Source: Primula veris (lineage: Eukaryota > Streptophyta > Magnoliopsida > Ericales > Primulaceae). From it: DNA of 64,000 bases. The stretch is taken from the NCBI GenBank assembly GCA_963682055.1, contig OY821747.1:22628126-22692125 (forward strand), in the 5' to 3' direction. Positions 33,369 through 43,805 of the stretch are shown here, one piece after another. Position 1 is the first letter of the stretch, and every line of letters begins with the position of its first letter. A program made the position numbers and the translations under genes. The notes beneath the pieces are model-generated. The model worked only from the letters and a program-made list of their open reading frames with translations, had not been told where the DNA came from and did not search any database.

Positions 33369-35465
33369 ATGGATTCGGGAGAGAATGAAATGAAGTTACA
33401 AATGGAGTCCATGATGGGTGAGATGCGGAAAATGATTAAGACTGATTTCGAGCAATTAAACAAACGACTCGATGGTCTACAAAACGCACCTAACAAACAA
33501 CAACAAAAGGTCCCAAGCTTGTGTGAAAGACGAAGAGTCCAACCAAAGAAATCGGAAACTAAAAACAAAGAGTTTCATAAACACAAATCGACAATGATCA
33601 GCCCAATGCGAGTTGGAAGTTCTTCTAATAAAAAGTCATCACGGAGTGAAATAGATGACAAACATTATTTAGAGCCAAAAGTTCATATCTTGAACTATGA
33701 AAAGGAGGTGATCACGTTGAACCAAGGTAAAACTAAAACTCGAGATTATGGAAAAATATTTGATGAATGCTTTAAAGTTTTAAAAAAAAATCTCGATGAT
33801 AGTATATGTCCAAAAAATGGTGTTTTAATTAAAAGTGAATTGGCTCATGAGCTTGTTAAGGATGTTAACGAAAAAGATAAGTTGGTTGATGCAGAGACTA
33901 AAGTCATACCTAACGCGCTAGATGGAACGATTAGGAGCGATTTAGAATTACAAAAAGTAAACGCCTTTGAGACCAGTTGTTTTGTTAATGAAGAGGTGTG
34001 TAGTATGACAATTGAAAATCGAGTGAGGTTAAAAGAAAATGAAAAAAAATATGAGTGTGAAAAGAAACAAGAGAAAAAAGAAAAGAATGAGAGTGAAAAG
34101 AAAGAGAGTGAGAGTTTAAAAAAATTTAAGATAAAAAGAGAAAGAAAAGAGAGAGGAAAAGAAGAGATGCTTGGAGAGGAAAGAAAAGAGAGGAAAAAAG
34201 TGAGCATTTATGTGAGATCAAGTGAGGATTGTTTAAAGACTAACGCTAATAACTATTGTTTTCCTAGTGTTTTTCAACATCTATTACAGGTTGGTGAAAC
34301 TTTAGTTCCCCGTGAGATTGCTATTGGGCTGCGAAAATTTAAGGGAATCGAACACCTTGTTAAGGCGAAAGAGGGAATTGGAATTCAGACTTGTCAATGC
34401 AAGGAGGGTAAGATGCATATCCAGCTGGAGTATTTCATTGAAATTGGTCTTTACGTAACCTACGAACAAGGTGTTGGAGCTGTTCTAATGCGAGGAGAAT
34501 GTCCCATTGCATATTTTAGCGAAAAGCTTAGCGGGACAGCCCTAAACTATCCAACATATGACGAGGAGTTATATGTATTGGCGAGGGCGTTGGAGACGTG
34601 GCAATACTATTTTTGGCCCAAGGAGTTCGTGATTCAAGCTGATCATAAATTGTTAAAACACCTACGAGGTATACAAATACTGAACAAAAGACATGCCAAA
34701 CGGGTGAAGTTCATTGATACATATTCGTTTCTAGTCAAGTATAACAAAGGTAATGAGAATATAATGGTTGATGCGCCTACGGGAAGGTATACGTTGCTTT
34801 CAACTTTAAATACCAAATTATTTTGTTTTGAATACACTAAAGATTTATATATTAATGATTCTGATTTTGAAAGTGTATTTAATGCTTTTAACAAAGTAGA
34901 AATTATCGAGTTTGATAAAATTGATTCGTTATTGTTCAAAAAGCATGAATTGTATGAGCCTCATTGTTCATTATCTGATTTGCTTGTTAGAGTTACTCAT
35001 GGTTGTGATTTAATAAGACACTTTGGTGTTCCCAAGACCCTAGTCGTTTTTCATGTATGTATTTTAGCAAGACCATTTGAGTTAACTAATGTTCCTAATT
35101 CTTTAAGACGATTGATTATTCAGGAGATAACAGTATTTAAGGGTATAGTTGTGTTTGCATACTTTGAAAAGAATATGTTCTACAACAAAAAATTAAAATA
35201 TGATGTTAAGCATTCAAATATGAATCTTGATTTGTTGAGAACTGAAAATCCGTGTCTTTATGTCATAAAGTGTGCTTATTGCGACTACATGCTGATTTTA
35301 CTCTATCTTATTAAAGGAGCTATTGTGGATAGAGTTGGAATGAAAACCATTACTCGTAAGCATGTCAAGTTTCAAGTCAAATTTCGGTTTAATTATCATG
35401 TGCTAAGTTCCTTCCTTTATACGGATCATGTGTTAGCCTTGCCTAAATCTAAAAACAAATTTTAG
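33369..35465 (+). CDS. Chimeric gag-like/RNase H/integrase zinc-finger protein, 698 aa
   Basis: The first in-frame ATG is 33369 (MDSGENEMKLQMESMMGEMR). Residues 1-60 are a gag-like helical start, then comes a hydrophilic region with a Lys/Glu-rich stretch (about 235-285). From about residue 360 the protein is Gypsy RNase H: ECPIAYFSEKLSGTALNYPT, YDEELYVLARALETWQYYFW, PKEFVIQADHKLLKHLRG. An integrase-type zinc region follows (RVTHGCDLIRHFGVPKTLV). The protease and RT palm/fingers that should precede RNase H are absent, and RNase H would lack its partner. The frame nevertheless stays open for 698 codons in a very recent insertion. It could be a structural or RNA-binding protein, or simply a young passive copy. 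Confidence 0.75.
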   Translation: MDSGENEMKLQMESMMGEMRKMIKTDFEQLNKRLDGLQNAPNKQQQKVPSLCERRRVQPKKSETKNKEFHKHKSTMISPMRVGSSSNKKSSRSEIDDKHYLEPKVHILNYEKEVITLNQGKTKTRDYGKIFDECFKVLKKNLDDSICPKNGVLIKSELAHELVKDVNEKDKLVDAETKVIPNALDGTIRSDLELQKVNAFETSCFVNEEVCSMTIENRVRLKENEKKYECEKKQEKKEKNESEKKESESLKKFKIKRERKERGKEEMLGEERKERKKVSIYVRSSEDCLKTNANNYCFPSVFQHLLQVGETLVPREIAIGLRKFKGIEHLVKAKEGIGIQTCQCKEGKMHIQLEYFIEIGLYVTYEQGVGAVLMRGECPIAYFSEKLSGTALNYPTYDEELYVLARALETWQYYFWPKEFVIQADHKLLKHLRGIQILNKRHAKRVKFIDTYSFLVKYNKGNENIMVDAPTGRYTLLSTLNTKLFCFEYTKDLYINDSDFESVFNAFNKVEIIEFDKIDSLLFKKHELYEPHCSLSDLLVRVTHGCDLIRHFGVPKTLVVFHVCILARPFELTNVPNSLRRLIIQEITVFKGIVVFAYFEKNMFYNKKLKYDVKHSNMNLDLLRTENPCLYVIKCAYCDYMLILLYLIKGAIVDRVGMKTITRKHVKFQVKFRFNYHVLSSFLYTDHVLALPKSKNKF

Positions 35466-35480
35466 TTTAAGCTATGCTAT

Positions 35481-36193
35481 GTGGAATTTGCTTTTCTGGT
35501 GGTTGATAGACTTTTTAAGGATGGTGATCCTATATCTTGTAAAAAGGCCATCTATAATGCTATTTTATACTTCAAAGAAGTTTTAAGAATGCACGACAAG
35601 TCAAGGAATTTTGCTTTAAAAGGAAATACAAAGTTATTAAGCTACTTATGTAGTAATTTGTTTAGAAAGTTCAGATGTAATATATTGTTATCAGAACCTT
35701 GTCACATCCAAACTGATAGTATAACAAGTCTAATTGATGTGATTCTATCTGGTTTATTGTATGCTATAACAAAAAGGATATTGAAAATGTGGGAAAAGTG
35801 TTTGAAACAAGTTAAATTTGCTTTTAATATATATTAACATTTTGTGGTCAAATTAAACGTTAAATTCCTTAAGAAGGCCCACGAGGATGCTCGAAATAAC
35901 TTTTATTTCAAAATTAAACGTTTAGCTTCTCAGAACTGTAAAAATGAATTTAAGACGGTTGTGTTTGATCCCGAAGATAGGAATTCGATACGAGTATGGT
36001 ATAACACAAGAGTGTCTATATTGCACCTAATAAAAGAATGGCATGTGTTAATGCTTGAATGGATTGTAACCAGAACTTATAAGCTGGAGTATCGAGGTAA
36101 GTACGATGTTAGTAAAATATTTGATATTTCTAACTTATCTTGTTTTATTGCAGGTACAGATTTGAGGACAAATCTTTTTCAAGAGAGGGAGTC
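35481..36193 (+). pseudogene. Degenerate integrase core and C-terminal domain of the young Gypsy element
   Basis: The region reads FLVVDRLFKDGDPISCKKAI and LLSYLCSNLFRKFRCN, recognisable as Gypsy integrase core, but the second catalytic Asp region (normally a DRD motif) has become LKGNTKLL and the frame is interrupted near 35835-35843. The second part (KKAHEDARNN ... TYKLEYRGKYDVSKIFDISN ... DLRTNLFQERESD) is the integrase C-terminal domain. The frame runs straight through the LTR border and continues to 36635 in the 3' LTR U3, so the 3' LTR encodes the last ~147 codons. Confidence 0.75.
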
Positions 36194-37130
36194 TGATGTG
36201 ATCTTGATTGCGCTAACGAAGTGTTATTCACAAGCTCTTATTTCGACAATTACAAATATAATGGCTAAAGAGTTTAAGGCGACATGTTATGGACTTAGAC
36301 ATGATATTCGGACAGATTACACGGATATGAAGACTAAAGGGAAACCGAAGCCGAATACGAAGCTGAATATGATCTCAATTAATGTCCAAGACTTTGTTAA
36401 TCAGATTGGAGTAGTTAAAGAAGCTTCTAATCAAGTTAATTTGGTGGTCATTAAGGTTGATACTTCAAGGGGCTTAAGTTATCAAAATATTAATGCTTCT
36501 TTGCTGAGATTCAATGCATTTGGAGGTGTTAAAGTCCATTATTCAAAAATTCATGAATTTATAAAGGGGGTGAACTCATTATTGAGTGGTTATGCTGAAT
36601 TACAATGTATATGTTTTTATTTTGATGTTTTCTAGGAGTTACATAAGTTGGAAGGTCATATGTCTTATGTACTATGAACCTAGTTTTAATTAATGCTTTT
36701 CTATGTCATTCCCCATTCTTGGAGGCTTGTTCCAAGCATAAATACGGGTCAAATCAGATTGTAAAAAAGGAAGTTTTGATTAATATATTTGAGAGTTTTC
36801 TCTTTTGTTCTTCATTGAACTTTCCGAACTTATCAAGGTGTTAACTTGTGGCGTTCAAAACTGACTTATCAATCGGTATTCCGCAACCGTTTGTGGCGTC
36901 TTCACATACCAAGGTTCTCACCTCTTTATAGGTGACGGGTCAAGGTTCCATACCAGCTAATCATACCAAGGTTCCCACCTCTTTATAGGTGACGGGTCGC
37001 GGTCTTTAGTTTGACTTTTATTTATTGTTTTTTTTTTTATCATTGATTTTATTCCGCATTTGTTCAAGAAACCTGATAGATAGGTCCATCACTTGGTCGA
37101 TCTTGTGTCACCTTGGTCGATCTTGCATCA
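36194..37130 (+). repeat. 3' LTR of the young Gypsy element (937 bp)
   Basis: Same length as the 5' LTR with about five substitutions, including two adjacent ones near the end (CTTGCATCA versus CACGCATCA). Confidence 0.93.
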
Positions 37131-37135
37131 GAAAA

Positions 37136-37591
37136 GTTTCTCAACAATAGGATCTTTCTAATATCGAAATCAATATTCTAAATAGAAAATCTCTTTTTAC
37201 TTATTACTGTAGCTCTGTTCATTATTTTGTCTTATGAGGCAGTGCAATACGAGTTGCGACACATCATGCAAGTTGAGCTACGGGTTGTGCATTTCACATG
37301 TAAGATTCAATTACACATCGTGTTCACAAGTGTGTTTAGAACGAGAATATCGGGAATGAAAACTGAATATATTATGTTGATATACATATTACTAACTATA
37401 AGGAAAGGCGGCATGGAAAACTCAATCATACAACAACAGAAAAGAGATTTAGAAACACACATCCATTCCATTACTGAATTTTTTCTGAAATTTGACAAGT
37501 GGTATTCAAGGGACAATTTATTGACAGACACTTCTTTCAGCTTGTTAATACAATACTAGAACCTGAAAATAATAAACGCCCCACTAGCCTT
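37136..37591. other. Spacer between the Gypsy element and GDSL-2
   Basis: Non-coding; joins directly to 31755 if the Gypsy element is removed. No gene was seen. Confidence 0.5.
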
Positions 37592-39389
37592 TTAAGCTCC
37601 AGCCAGCTCCAATATATTCTTCGGCGAGCACAGGGTCGTTCCATTAAAACACTCCAAAGCAAACAAGCGATTCGCTGCCTGAGTTGGATGGATTTTGTCG
37701 AAATAAAGAAACACGTCTCTATCTGGGCAAACATTTTTCTTGGCATCATCATAACAATACCCGAAAGTATTTGTGATTCCTAAAATGAAAAGAAAGGAAT
37801 AAAGTGCGGTTACGATATTTGTCATAAAATTATTATTTAGTAATCTAAAGAAACTTTTGATTCTTCATGAAAAATAAATTCAAATGATTTGGTTAATTTT
37901 ACTAAGATGTAAAATAATTTTGAGACAATTCTTGCAACTTATTGGCCAATAAATCTAATATTCAAATAATTTTATTATTACATACCAGTTAAGTCAGTAT
38001 TGAGGTTCAAGGTTTGGAAAAAGTAGAAATCGTCAGAGTATGCATACTCGAAACCATCCAGATCAGATGCCAAATCGTTCAACACTTCAGGCACTGAGTT
38101 GTTGTATATTTTAACCAGGTCGTTAACTCTTTCATTGCAAGTGTGTAGATAATTATTGTAATATGGCATGCACCCCAGTGGCCATATATTCGTCACTACA
38201 AACTTTCGTGCACCAGCCAGATATAACGTCTGCAACATGCATATACCAGAAAAAGAGAACAAAAATCAGCATCAGTGAAGTATTTCCTGTTAAAGAATTC
38301 TGTAATAGTTATTTTAGGTCATTTCTGCAATCGAAGAAACTCATGAATTTGCCCTGATATGATGTTTTGCAATGCTAGGAGTAAGGGATTACTACAATTG
38401 CGGAGTCTAGTAATATTAGTTCTAAAATTACTTACAGTCAATCGTTCTGCGAACGAATCCAGGAGATACTTCGAAAATAGTATAGGGTCCAATAATAGAG
38501 CCTTTCCTGAAGTACTCGGATAATCAATGTAGTTCATATAGTCATTAATTGGATATTAAACAAGGAAAATCGATTGCTGAAGGTGTTTTTCGATTTCTTT
38601 ACCGAAAACGTGAGAGAGGTTATCAAAAACTGTTTTTTCGAACTTTCGTATCTGTCCGTCAAAGTTCCATGAAGCAAGCTGCACAAAAAACAATTTTAGT
38701 TACTCAAAACAAAATACAGAATATTTGAAGGTTCATCAGTTTCTCTGTGCTTATAAAACTGAACCACATATTCCTCCACCTATATATCAAATTTGTAATT
38801 ATAACTTGTCATTGTAAATACTATGTACATGTGTCTGTGGTTGAACTGCGGAGCCACCGAAAGCAAAGTTGATCCCCGTTGTTGAATTTAAAGAGGTCGA
38901 ATTGTTGTAGGGAGGAACTAAGGGTAGTTCTAGGCACATAGCTGAAAAAAAGAAGAAGCAATTAGAACTCGGAAATTTTGTATCCATATTTTTTGATATG
39001 TACATCATGATATAATATATAATTTGGATCAAATCTTCACTGACATGAGTGATGTTTGTTTTCTTATGTCTCTTTATTATTATGAAAAAAGCTTCCAGAG
39101 CGGAAAATTGCAAAAACTCATTGTGAAAGAAGTGGTTAAGAACCACATTAATCATACCGATATAGTCCGCAATATTTAGACCATTTGTTGCGTGGGGGCT
39201 AATTTCCGCATCGAGGTCGACACCATATGGATGGTTTGGCCTATTATTCCCACCATCAACGATGGAATCACCAAAAACGTATAGAGCAGGAACAAGTGGC
39301 GAAAGGTTTTGCGAATGGGAATGAGAGAAAAAAAGTGTAAAAGCAACTAGGATGGGAATAATTGTAACAAGTTTGAACTTAATCTCCAT
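37592..39389 (-). pseudogene. GDSL esterase/lipase copy 2, five exons, one in-frame stop
   Basis: Exons on the minus strand: 39389-39158, 38941-38829, 38678-38436, 38229-37986, 37779-37592, all phase-consistent. The protein starts with a signal-peptide-like MEIKFKLVTIIPILVAFTLF, has VFGDSIVDGGNN (block I Ser), GINFAFGGSA (block II), and FDKIHPTQAANR (block V Asp/His). Exon 3 is 243 bp, as in GDSL-1. A TAA at 38556-38558 interrupts exon 3 just before INDYMNYI (block III). The exon 2 donor is the least certain boundary. Apart from the stop and weakened block III the gene is well kept, so inactivation is recent. It faces GDSL-1, giving an inverted pair split by the Gypsy element. Confidence 0.85.
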
Positions 39390-39569
39390 AGTGAGAGAAG
39401 TAGTTAAAACGATAAGTGAATATGAATATGATGAATATGCCGGTATTTATAGAACTCAAATGTTAGTAATCACATGGAGTATTTGTGAACCTATGTATGA
39501 CTCTAACATTATTGGTTTCTATAATAATTACCAAATACAATGTTTGCCTCTAAAACGGAAAGTTACTTT

Positions 39570-41290
39570 TTTTTTTGTTCCGAGTAGAGTTCCTTGTGCT
39601 TTACCTCATTCTTAACAATCAAAATGTTATACTAAGTAGATGTTACTGACTGGATCCAAATCTTCAAAAAATAAAATAAAAGCTTTTCAGGCGCTCAGAC
39701 ATTTCTATAACAATAAAATAGTCTAAGTTTGAGATAAGAAAATCATCAGACAACCAAGGGTCGCTTGGAGAGTTCAGTAATCATGATCCTATAGGCATAC
39801 TTTTCCCGAGAAACAAACCTAGCTATTAACCAGTTTTTTTGGTTTTCCCCTTGTGATAAGTTACTATCTAGGCTTCTTGAACAAAACTTCTGAGTAGCGG
39901 ACCTTAACCACGAGTCTTTTCTATACGGGGACAGGACTTACCATGGTGGCTTTTCTCCCAAAAACTTGCCCTAAAATTACTGACAATTTCGTAGAACAGC
40001 TATCAAACCAACTAATGTGTCAATCTCTATGAAGATTAACTTGTTCACTCAGTTTGTGTTTAATCTTGTTCGCTCAGTTTTCAGTGTTCATCGGTATGTC
40101 AGACCTTCCTTCATCCAGATGGTTTTTCTGGAATTATTCAATTTTTACTCCTATTATAATTTGTTGTAAACCTCTGTTTGACTCTAAAACTATTAGTCTC
40201 TATAATAATTACCAAATGCAATGTTTGCCATATATGTTATACAGAAATATGTCCATATCAAATTACTGTGCACCTAATAAAAAAAAGTATACCTAGACTT
40301 AGAACCCTAGCTACCAAAATTACTGTGCACCTAAATTTTCACTAACAATTAACTCCCATGTGTTATGTTAAAGCAGTGTTTTAAATAGCGTTATCGCTAT
40401 CGTAGCGTTTTTTCGAGAAAAACGCTAAAAACGCTAATAGCGTTGCTATATAGCGCTTTGCGGTGTATTTTTTTTTTGCCTAAATATGCACTAAACTTTA
40501 GAATATATAACAAAAAAAGAAAAGAAATGTATAGTTATATTATAAAGTAATAAAAAAAAATAAAAATAAAAAATTGTTGCTGGTGAGTTTTGAACTTGGG
40601 TCTGCTGAAAATTGCAACACCGTATCAACCATCTGGACTGCAGACATTTTTATAAAAATTACACAATATATATTAATTATTTAGATCCGCTATTTTTTTT
40701 TAACTCGCTATTTACGCTTTTGGTCCAGAATTTCGCGCTTTTTGCGCTTTTGGTCCCCTATAGCGCGATTTTAGCGCAATTCCACCCAAAATCATGATTT
40801 TTCGTTGCGTTTTTTACCAAAAAAACGCTATTTCGCGCTACGTAGTGCTATGTAGCACGAATTTTAAAACAGAGTGTTAAAGTCATGTAAGAGCCCTTTT
40901 GTTTTACCACAACTACCTCTTTGGCTAAAATTAATAACATGTAATAAGTGTTTGGAAATAGCCAGATTGCGATGTGCAATGGTTGAGTAAAGTTTTATAG
41001 GGTCTCAATTTTGTGAAATCTTTTGTGTTGTTAAAGGTTTTATTTATAAGTTTTAAGTGTTCCGATATACTCCTATTTGTTATTGCACATAGTCTTCATT
41101 TGGGTTGTTAAAGGAAGCCAAAATTCAAAATCTTCTAAGACTCGAACGTTTTTTTAGTTAACTTATGAAGCTGAGTTCAGAAAATGAGTTCAAAACCTGC
41201 ATCTAGATCGTTTAATTTCTCAAGCTGAGAAGCTAAACTTTCTGCATACATATCGTTCAGTGTGGGATTGTAATTTGTAGACGATACATT
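39570..41290. repeat. Segmental tandem duplication, copy 1 (contains a MITE)
   Basis: Blocks at 39570-40365 and 40883-41290 match 41590-42127 plus 50219-50930 in order and orientation (for example TGTTACTGACTGGATCCAAA, and TTCATCCAGATGGTTTTTCT). Each copy ends in a GDSL remnant. The unit is about 1.2 kb without later insertions. No gene was seen apart from that remnant. Confidence 0.8.
40374..40874. mobile_element. hAT-type MITE, 501 bp, with 8-bp target duplication
   Basis: Flanked by TGTTAAAG on both sides (40366-40373, 40875-40882). The sister segment has the empty site with a single TGTTAAAG at 50463-50470. Ends: CAGTGTTTTAAATAGCG and, in reverse, CTCTGTTTTAAAATTCG. An 8-bp duplication and CAGTG start fit the hAT superfamily. 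The interior is rich in short GCGCTA/TAGCGC inverted words; no coding capacity. Confidence 0.88.
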
Positions 41291-41398
41291 TATAGTATCA
41301 TTTGAGAAAAAGGTATTCCACAATTGCAAACAATTTGAAGTTCGAATAATCCTGTGTGTGAAATACAAATTTAAGTTCAAATAAACTTTATCCTTCAA
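41177..41398 (-). pseudogene. GDSL remnant (exon 4 fragment), copy 3
   Basis: The minus strand reads NPTLNDMYAESLASQLEKLN and LDAGFELIF, resembling the exon 4 helix of the GDSL genes (LNDL...LDGFEY). No catalytic blocks remain. It duplicates the fragment at 50820-50928. Confidence 0.6.
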
Positions 41399-41589
41399 AT
41401 TCGTGCTAGTTATAGTTCTACATCATTTTAGTACTAGTACCTTACTACATTGACTAAATCAATTTTTTGGAATTTATAATGGAGATTTTGCTATCATAGA
41501 TACAATAGCAGAAAAATTGTTAGCACACTACATTTTTATATCTTCCCACTATCAGAACATTCTTTCCACACAAAAAAAAAACGGAAATT

Positions 41590-42127
41590 TCCTTTTATTT
41601 TTGTTCCGAATAGACTTCCTTGTGCTTTACCTCATTGTTAACAATCAAAATGTTAGTAGATGTTACTGACTGGATCCAAATCTTCAAAAAAAAAAAAAAA
41701 CTTTCAGGCGCTCAGACATTTCTATAACAATAAAACAGTCTTAAGTTTGAGCTAAGAAAATCATCGGACAACCAAGGGTCACTTGGAGAGTTCAGTAATC
41801 ATGATCTTATAGGCATACTTTTTCCCAAAAAACAAACCTAGCTATTAACCAGGTTTTTGGTTTTCTCCTTATGATAAGTTACTATCTAGGCTGCTTGAAC
41901 AAAACTTCTGAGTAGCGGACCTTAACCACTAGTCTTTTCTACACCGGCACAGGACTTACCATGGTGGCTTTTCTCCCAAAAACTTGCCCTAAAATTATTG
42001 ACAATTTCGTAGACCAGCTATCAAACCAACTAATGTGTCAATCTCTATGAAGATTAACTTGTTCACTCAGTTTGTGTTTAAACTTGTTCACTCAATTTTC
42101 AGTGTTCATCGGTATGGCAGACCTTCG
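41590..42127. repeat. Segmental tandem duplication, copy 2, left part
   Basis: Matches 39580-40110. The copy resumes at 50219 after Copia-2. Non-coding. Confidence 0.8.
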
Positions 42128-43460
42128 TGTTGTAAAAACATGTGAAAACATGGGTGTTTCCGAAGGGTCACTGGACCAAATTCGAGTCATTATTTCGTGT
42201 AACAGCACTGAGTTGTTTATACCGTACTCAACGTGTTTGAGTAGCCCGTGTGACGAGCTTCGTAGCGGTATATCACATGACCTATTCGGAGAATGGGTGT
42301 GAATACAAAGTGGCTTCAAAGTTGGTGTCTCGAAAGCTCAAATCTGGAAAAACCGAAATGGTAAAGGAAAACCATTTAGTATAATCCCATATTGGAAGAT
42401 TAAGAGTTAATCTTACAATATATATACAATAACAACCCATGTAGTTATTAAACTAACATGTCCACATACACCTAAGAGTATTAGTGTGTACCACACACGC
42501 TCGCTCGTGTCTCGTGTCTCGGGTCTCGGGTCTCGGGTCTCGGGCGTGGGATTTGGGATTTGGGATTTGTGATTTGGGGAATGTCTCGGGTCTCGGGTCC
42601 AAACCCGAATAGGGAGTTTTGTATAAAATACAAAGCAGTCCCTAGAGTTTTCAGCAATGAATGAGATTAAATGCTGCGGTTTCAGAATTAATTGAGCGGA
42701 TTCTGGGGGTGTAACTCCCAGAATTGATGACCAACATTTATGGCTGCGGTTTCATTAGAGGCTATAAAAGGCAGCCCTCCCCCTCTCATTTCAACACACC
42801 AGAATACACACAACACAGCATAAGCATCATATAGAGAGAGAGAACCGCACCACCAACAGCTCGACCTGTGGTTCGGTGCCGGTTTTCATACGAGCCACTC
42901 TGAGATAGAAGTTGTACCTTGGGAACAAAGTCCCGAAACCAGAAACCTTTAAAGGTGGTTCGGGAAATATTGTTTAAGGGAAACTGCTCAGCAGTTGCCT
43001 CTTCTTTTATATTTCAGTCATTTACATTCTGTCCATTTCATTTCAGTACCGTTTCTTTTCTGTAATTTACTTTTCTGTATTGTTTCTTTTCTGTATTTAC
43101 ATTTCAGTACTGTTTACTTTCAGTCTTTCGATTCTGTAATTTATTTTCAGTTCTGTAATTTCCAGTATTTACAAAAACCAGTCCGGCAGTTTTTTATTTA
43201 TTACAAGACCAGTCCGGCAGTTTGTTTTGTTAAAACAGTCCGGCAGTTTGGTTTTGTTTAAAACCAGTCCGGCAGTTTTGTTTATTTGTTAAAACCAGTC
43301 CGGCAGTTTGTTTTATTACAAAACAGTCCGGCAGTTTGTTTATTTGTTGAGTCGGGAATTGTAATTTATATTCCATTTGTGAGAAATAAAATTGTTTATT
43401 TCCATTGCAGTCCTTGTTCTTTACTTGATTGTTTATTCGAAATAGTATCAAAACCCAACA
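42128..43460 (+). repeat. Copia-2 5' LTR (1333 bp)
   Basis: TATA box TATAAAAG at 42763-42770 and a GTCTCGGG/GGGATTT microsatellite at 42508-42600. Six copies of CAGTCCGGCAGTTT in U5 (about 43178-43345). Ends CCCAACA. Confidence 0.92.
42763..42770 (+). promoter_or_regulatory. TATA box of the Copia-2 5' LTR
   Basis: GGCTATAAAAGGCAGCC; transcription would start around 42795. The 3' LTR has the same box at 49400-49407. Confidence 0.75.
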
Positions 43461-43805
43461 ATCTTAAACAATATTATTTTTTGGTTTTACTAATTTCGAA
43501 AAGAAAAGGACTTTTTCTTTTATTTTGTTTTGTTGACGTCTCGGTTTTTATTCTCGCAAAATCATTGCTAGTTTACTAGAAATTGAAATTTGCACATAGA
43601 ATAAATCCGAATTGGTTTTAATCTTTTTATTCTAGAATACTATAAAGAATTCTTAGTGAAATCAAAAGTGATTTGATTTTCACACCAGAATATCTTTTTT
43701 TTGTTTTATTCTTTTGAAGCAAACTAATTAAGTTATAATTAGTATTTGCGATTAAGAATTTAGTTTTCTTGCGAGAAACTAAACGGGATAATTTTGTCAT
43801 TTCAG
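43461..43805 (+). other. Copia-2 leader, without a recognisable tRNA-Met primer site
   Basis: ATCTTAAACAAT follows the LTR instead of the usual TGGTATCAGAGC. The leader ends TTTTGTCATTTCAG directly before the gag ATG, which looks like a 3' splice site. Confidence 0.5.

Larger units (their letters stand above)
31761..37130 (+). mobile_element. Young non-autonomous Ty3/Gypsy-derived element, complete with both LTRs
   Basis: Two 937-bp LTRs (31761-32697 and 36194-37130) start TGATGTGATC and end GCATCA, and are flanked by a perfect GAAAA target duplication (31756-31760, 37131-37135). I found about five base differences between the LTRs, so insertion is recent. An initiator-Met primer site follows the 5' LTR. 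The inside encodes gag-like, RNase H and integrase-derived sequence but no RT core or protease, and the catalytic residues are eroded. It must have been mobilised by another element's proteins. Confidence 0.93.

Noticed and set aside
33845..34207. Ser/Phe/Leu-rich frame on the minus strand
   Set aside because: Antisense shadow of the Lys/Glu-rich part of the Gypsy ORF.
36194..36635. A separate 145-codon host gene duplicated at 31765 and 36194
   Set aside because: Both copies lie at the same position in the two LTRs of one element; the duplication is simply the LTR pair.
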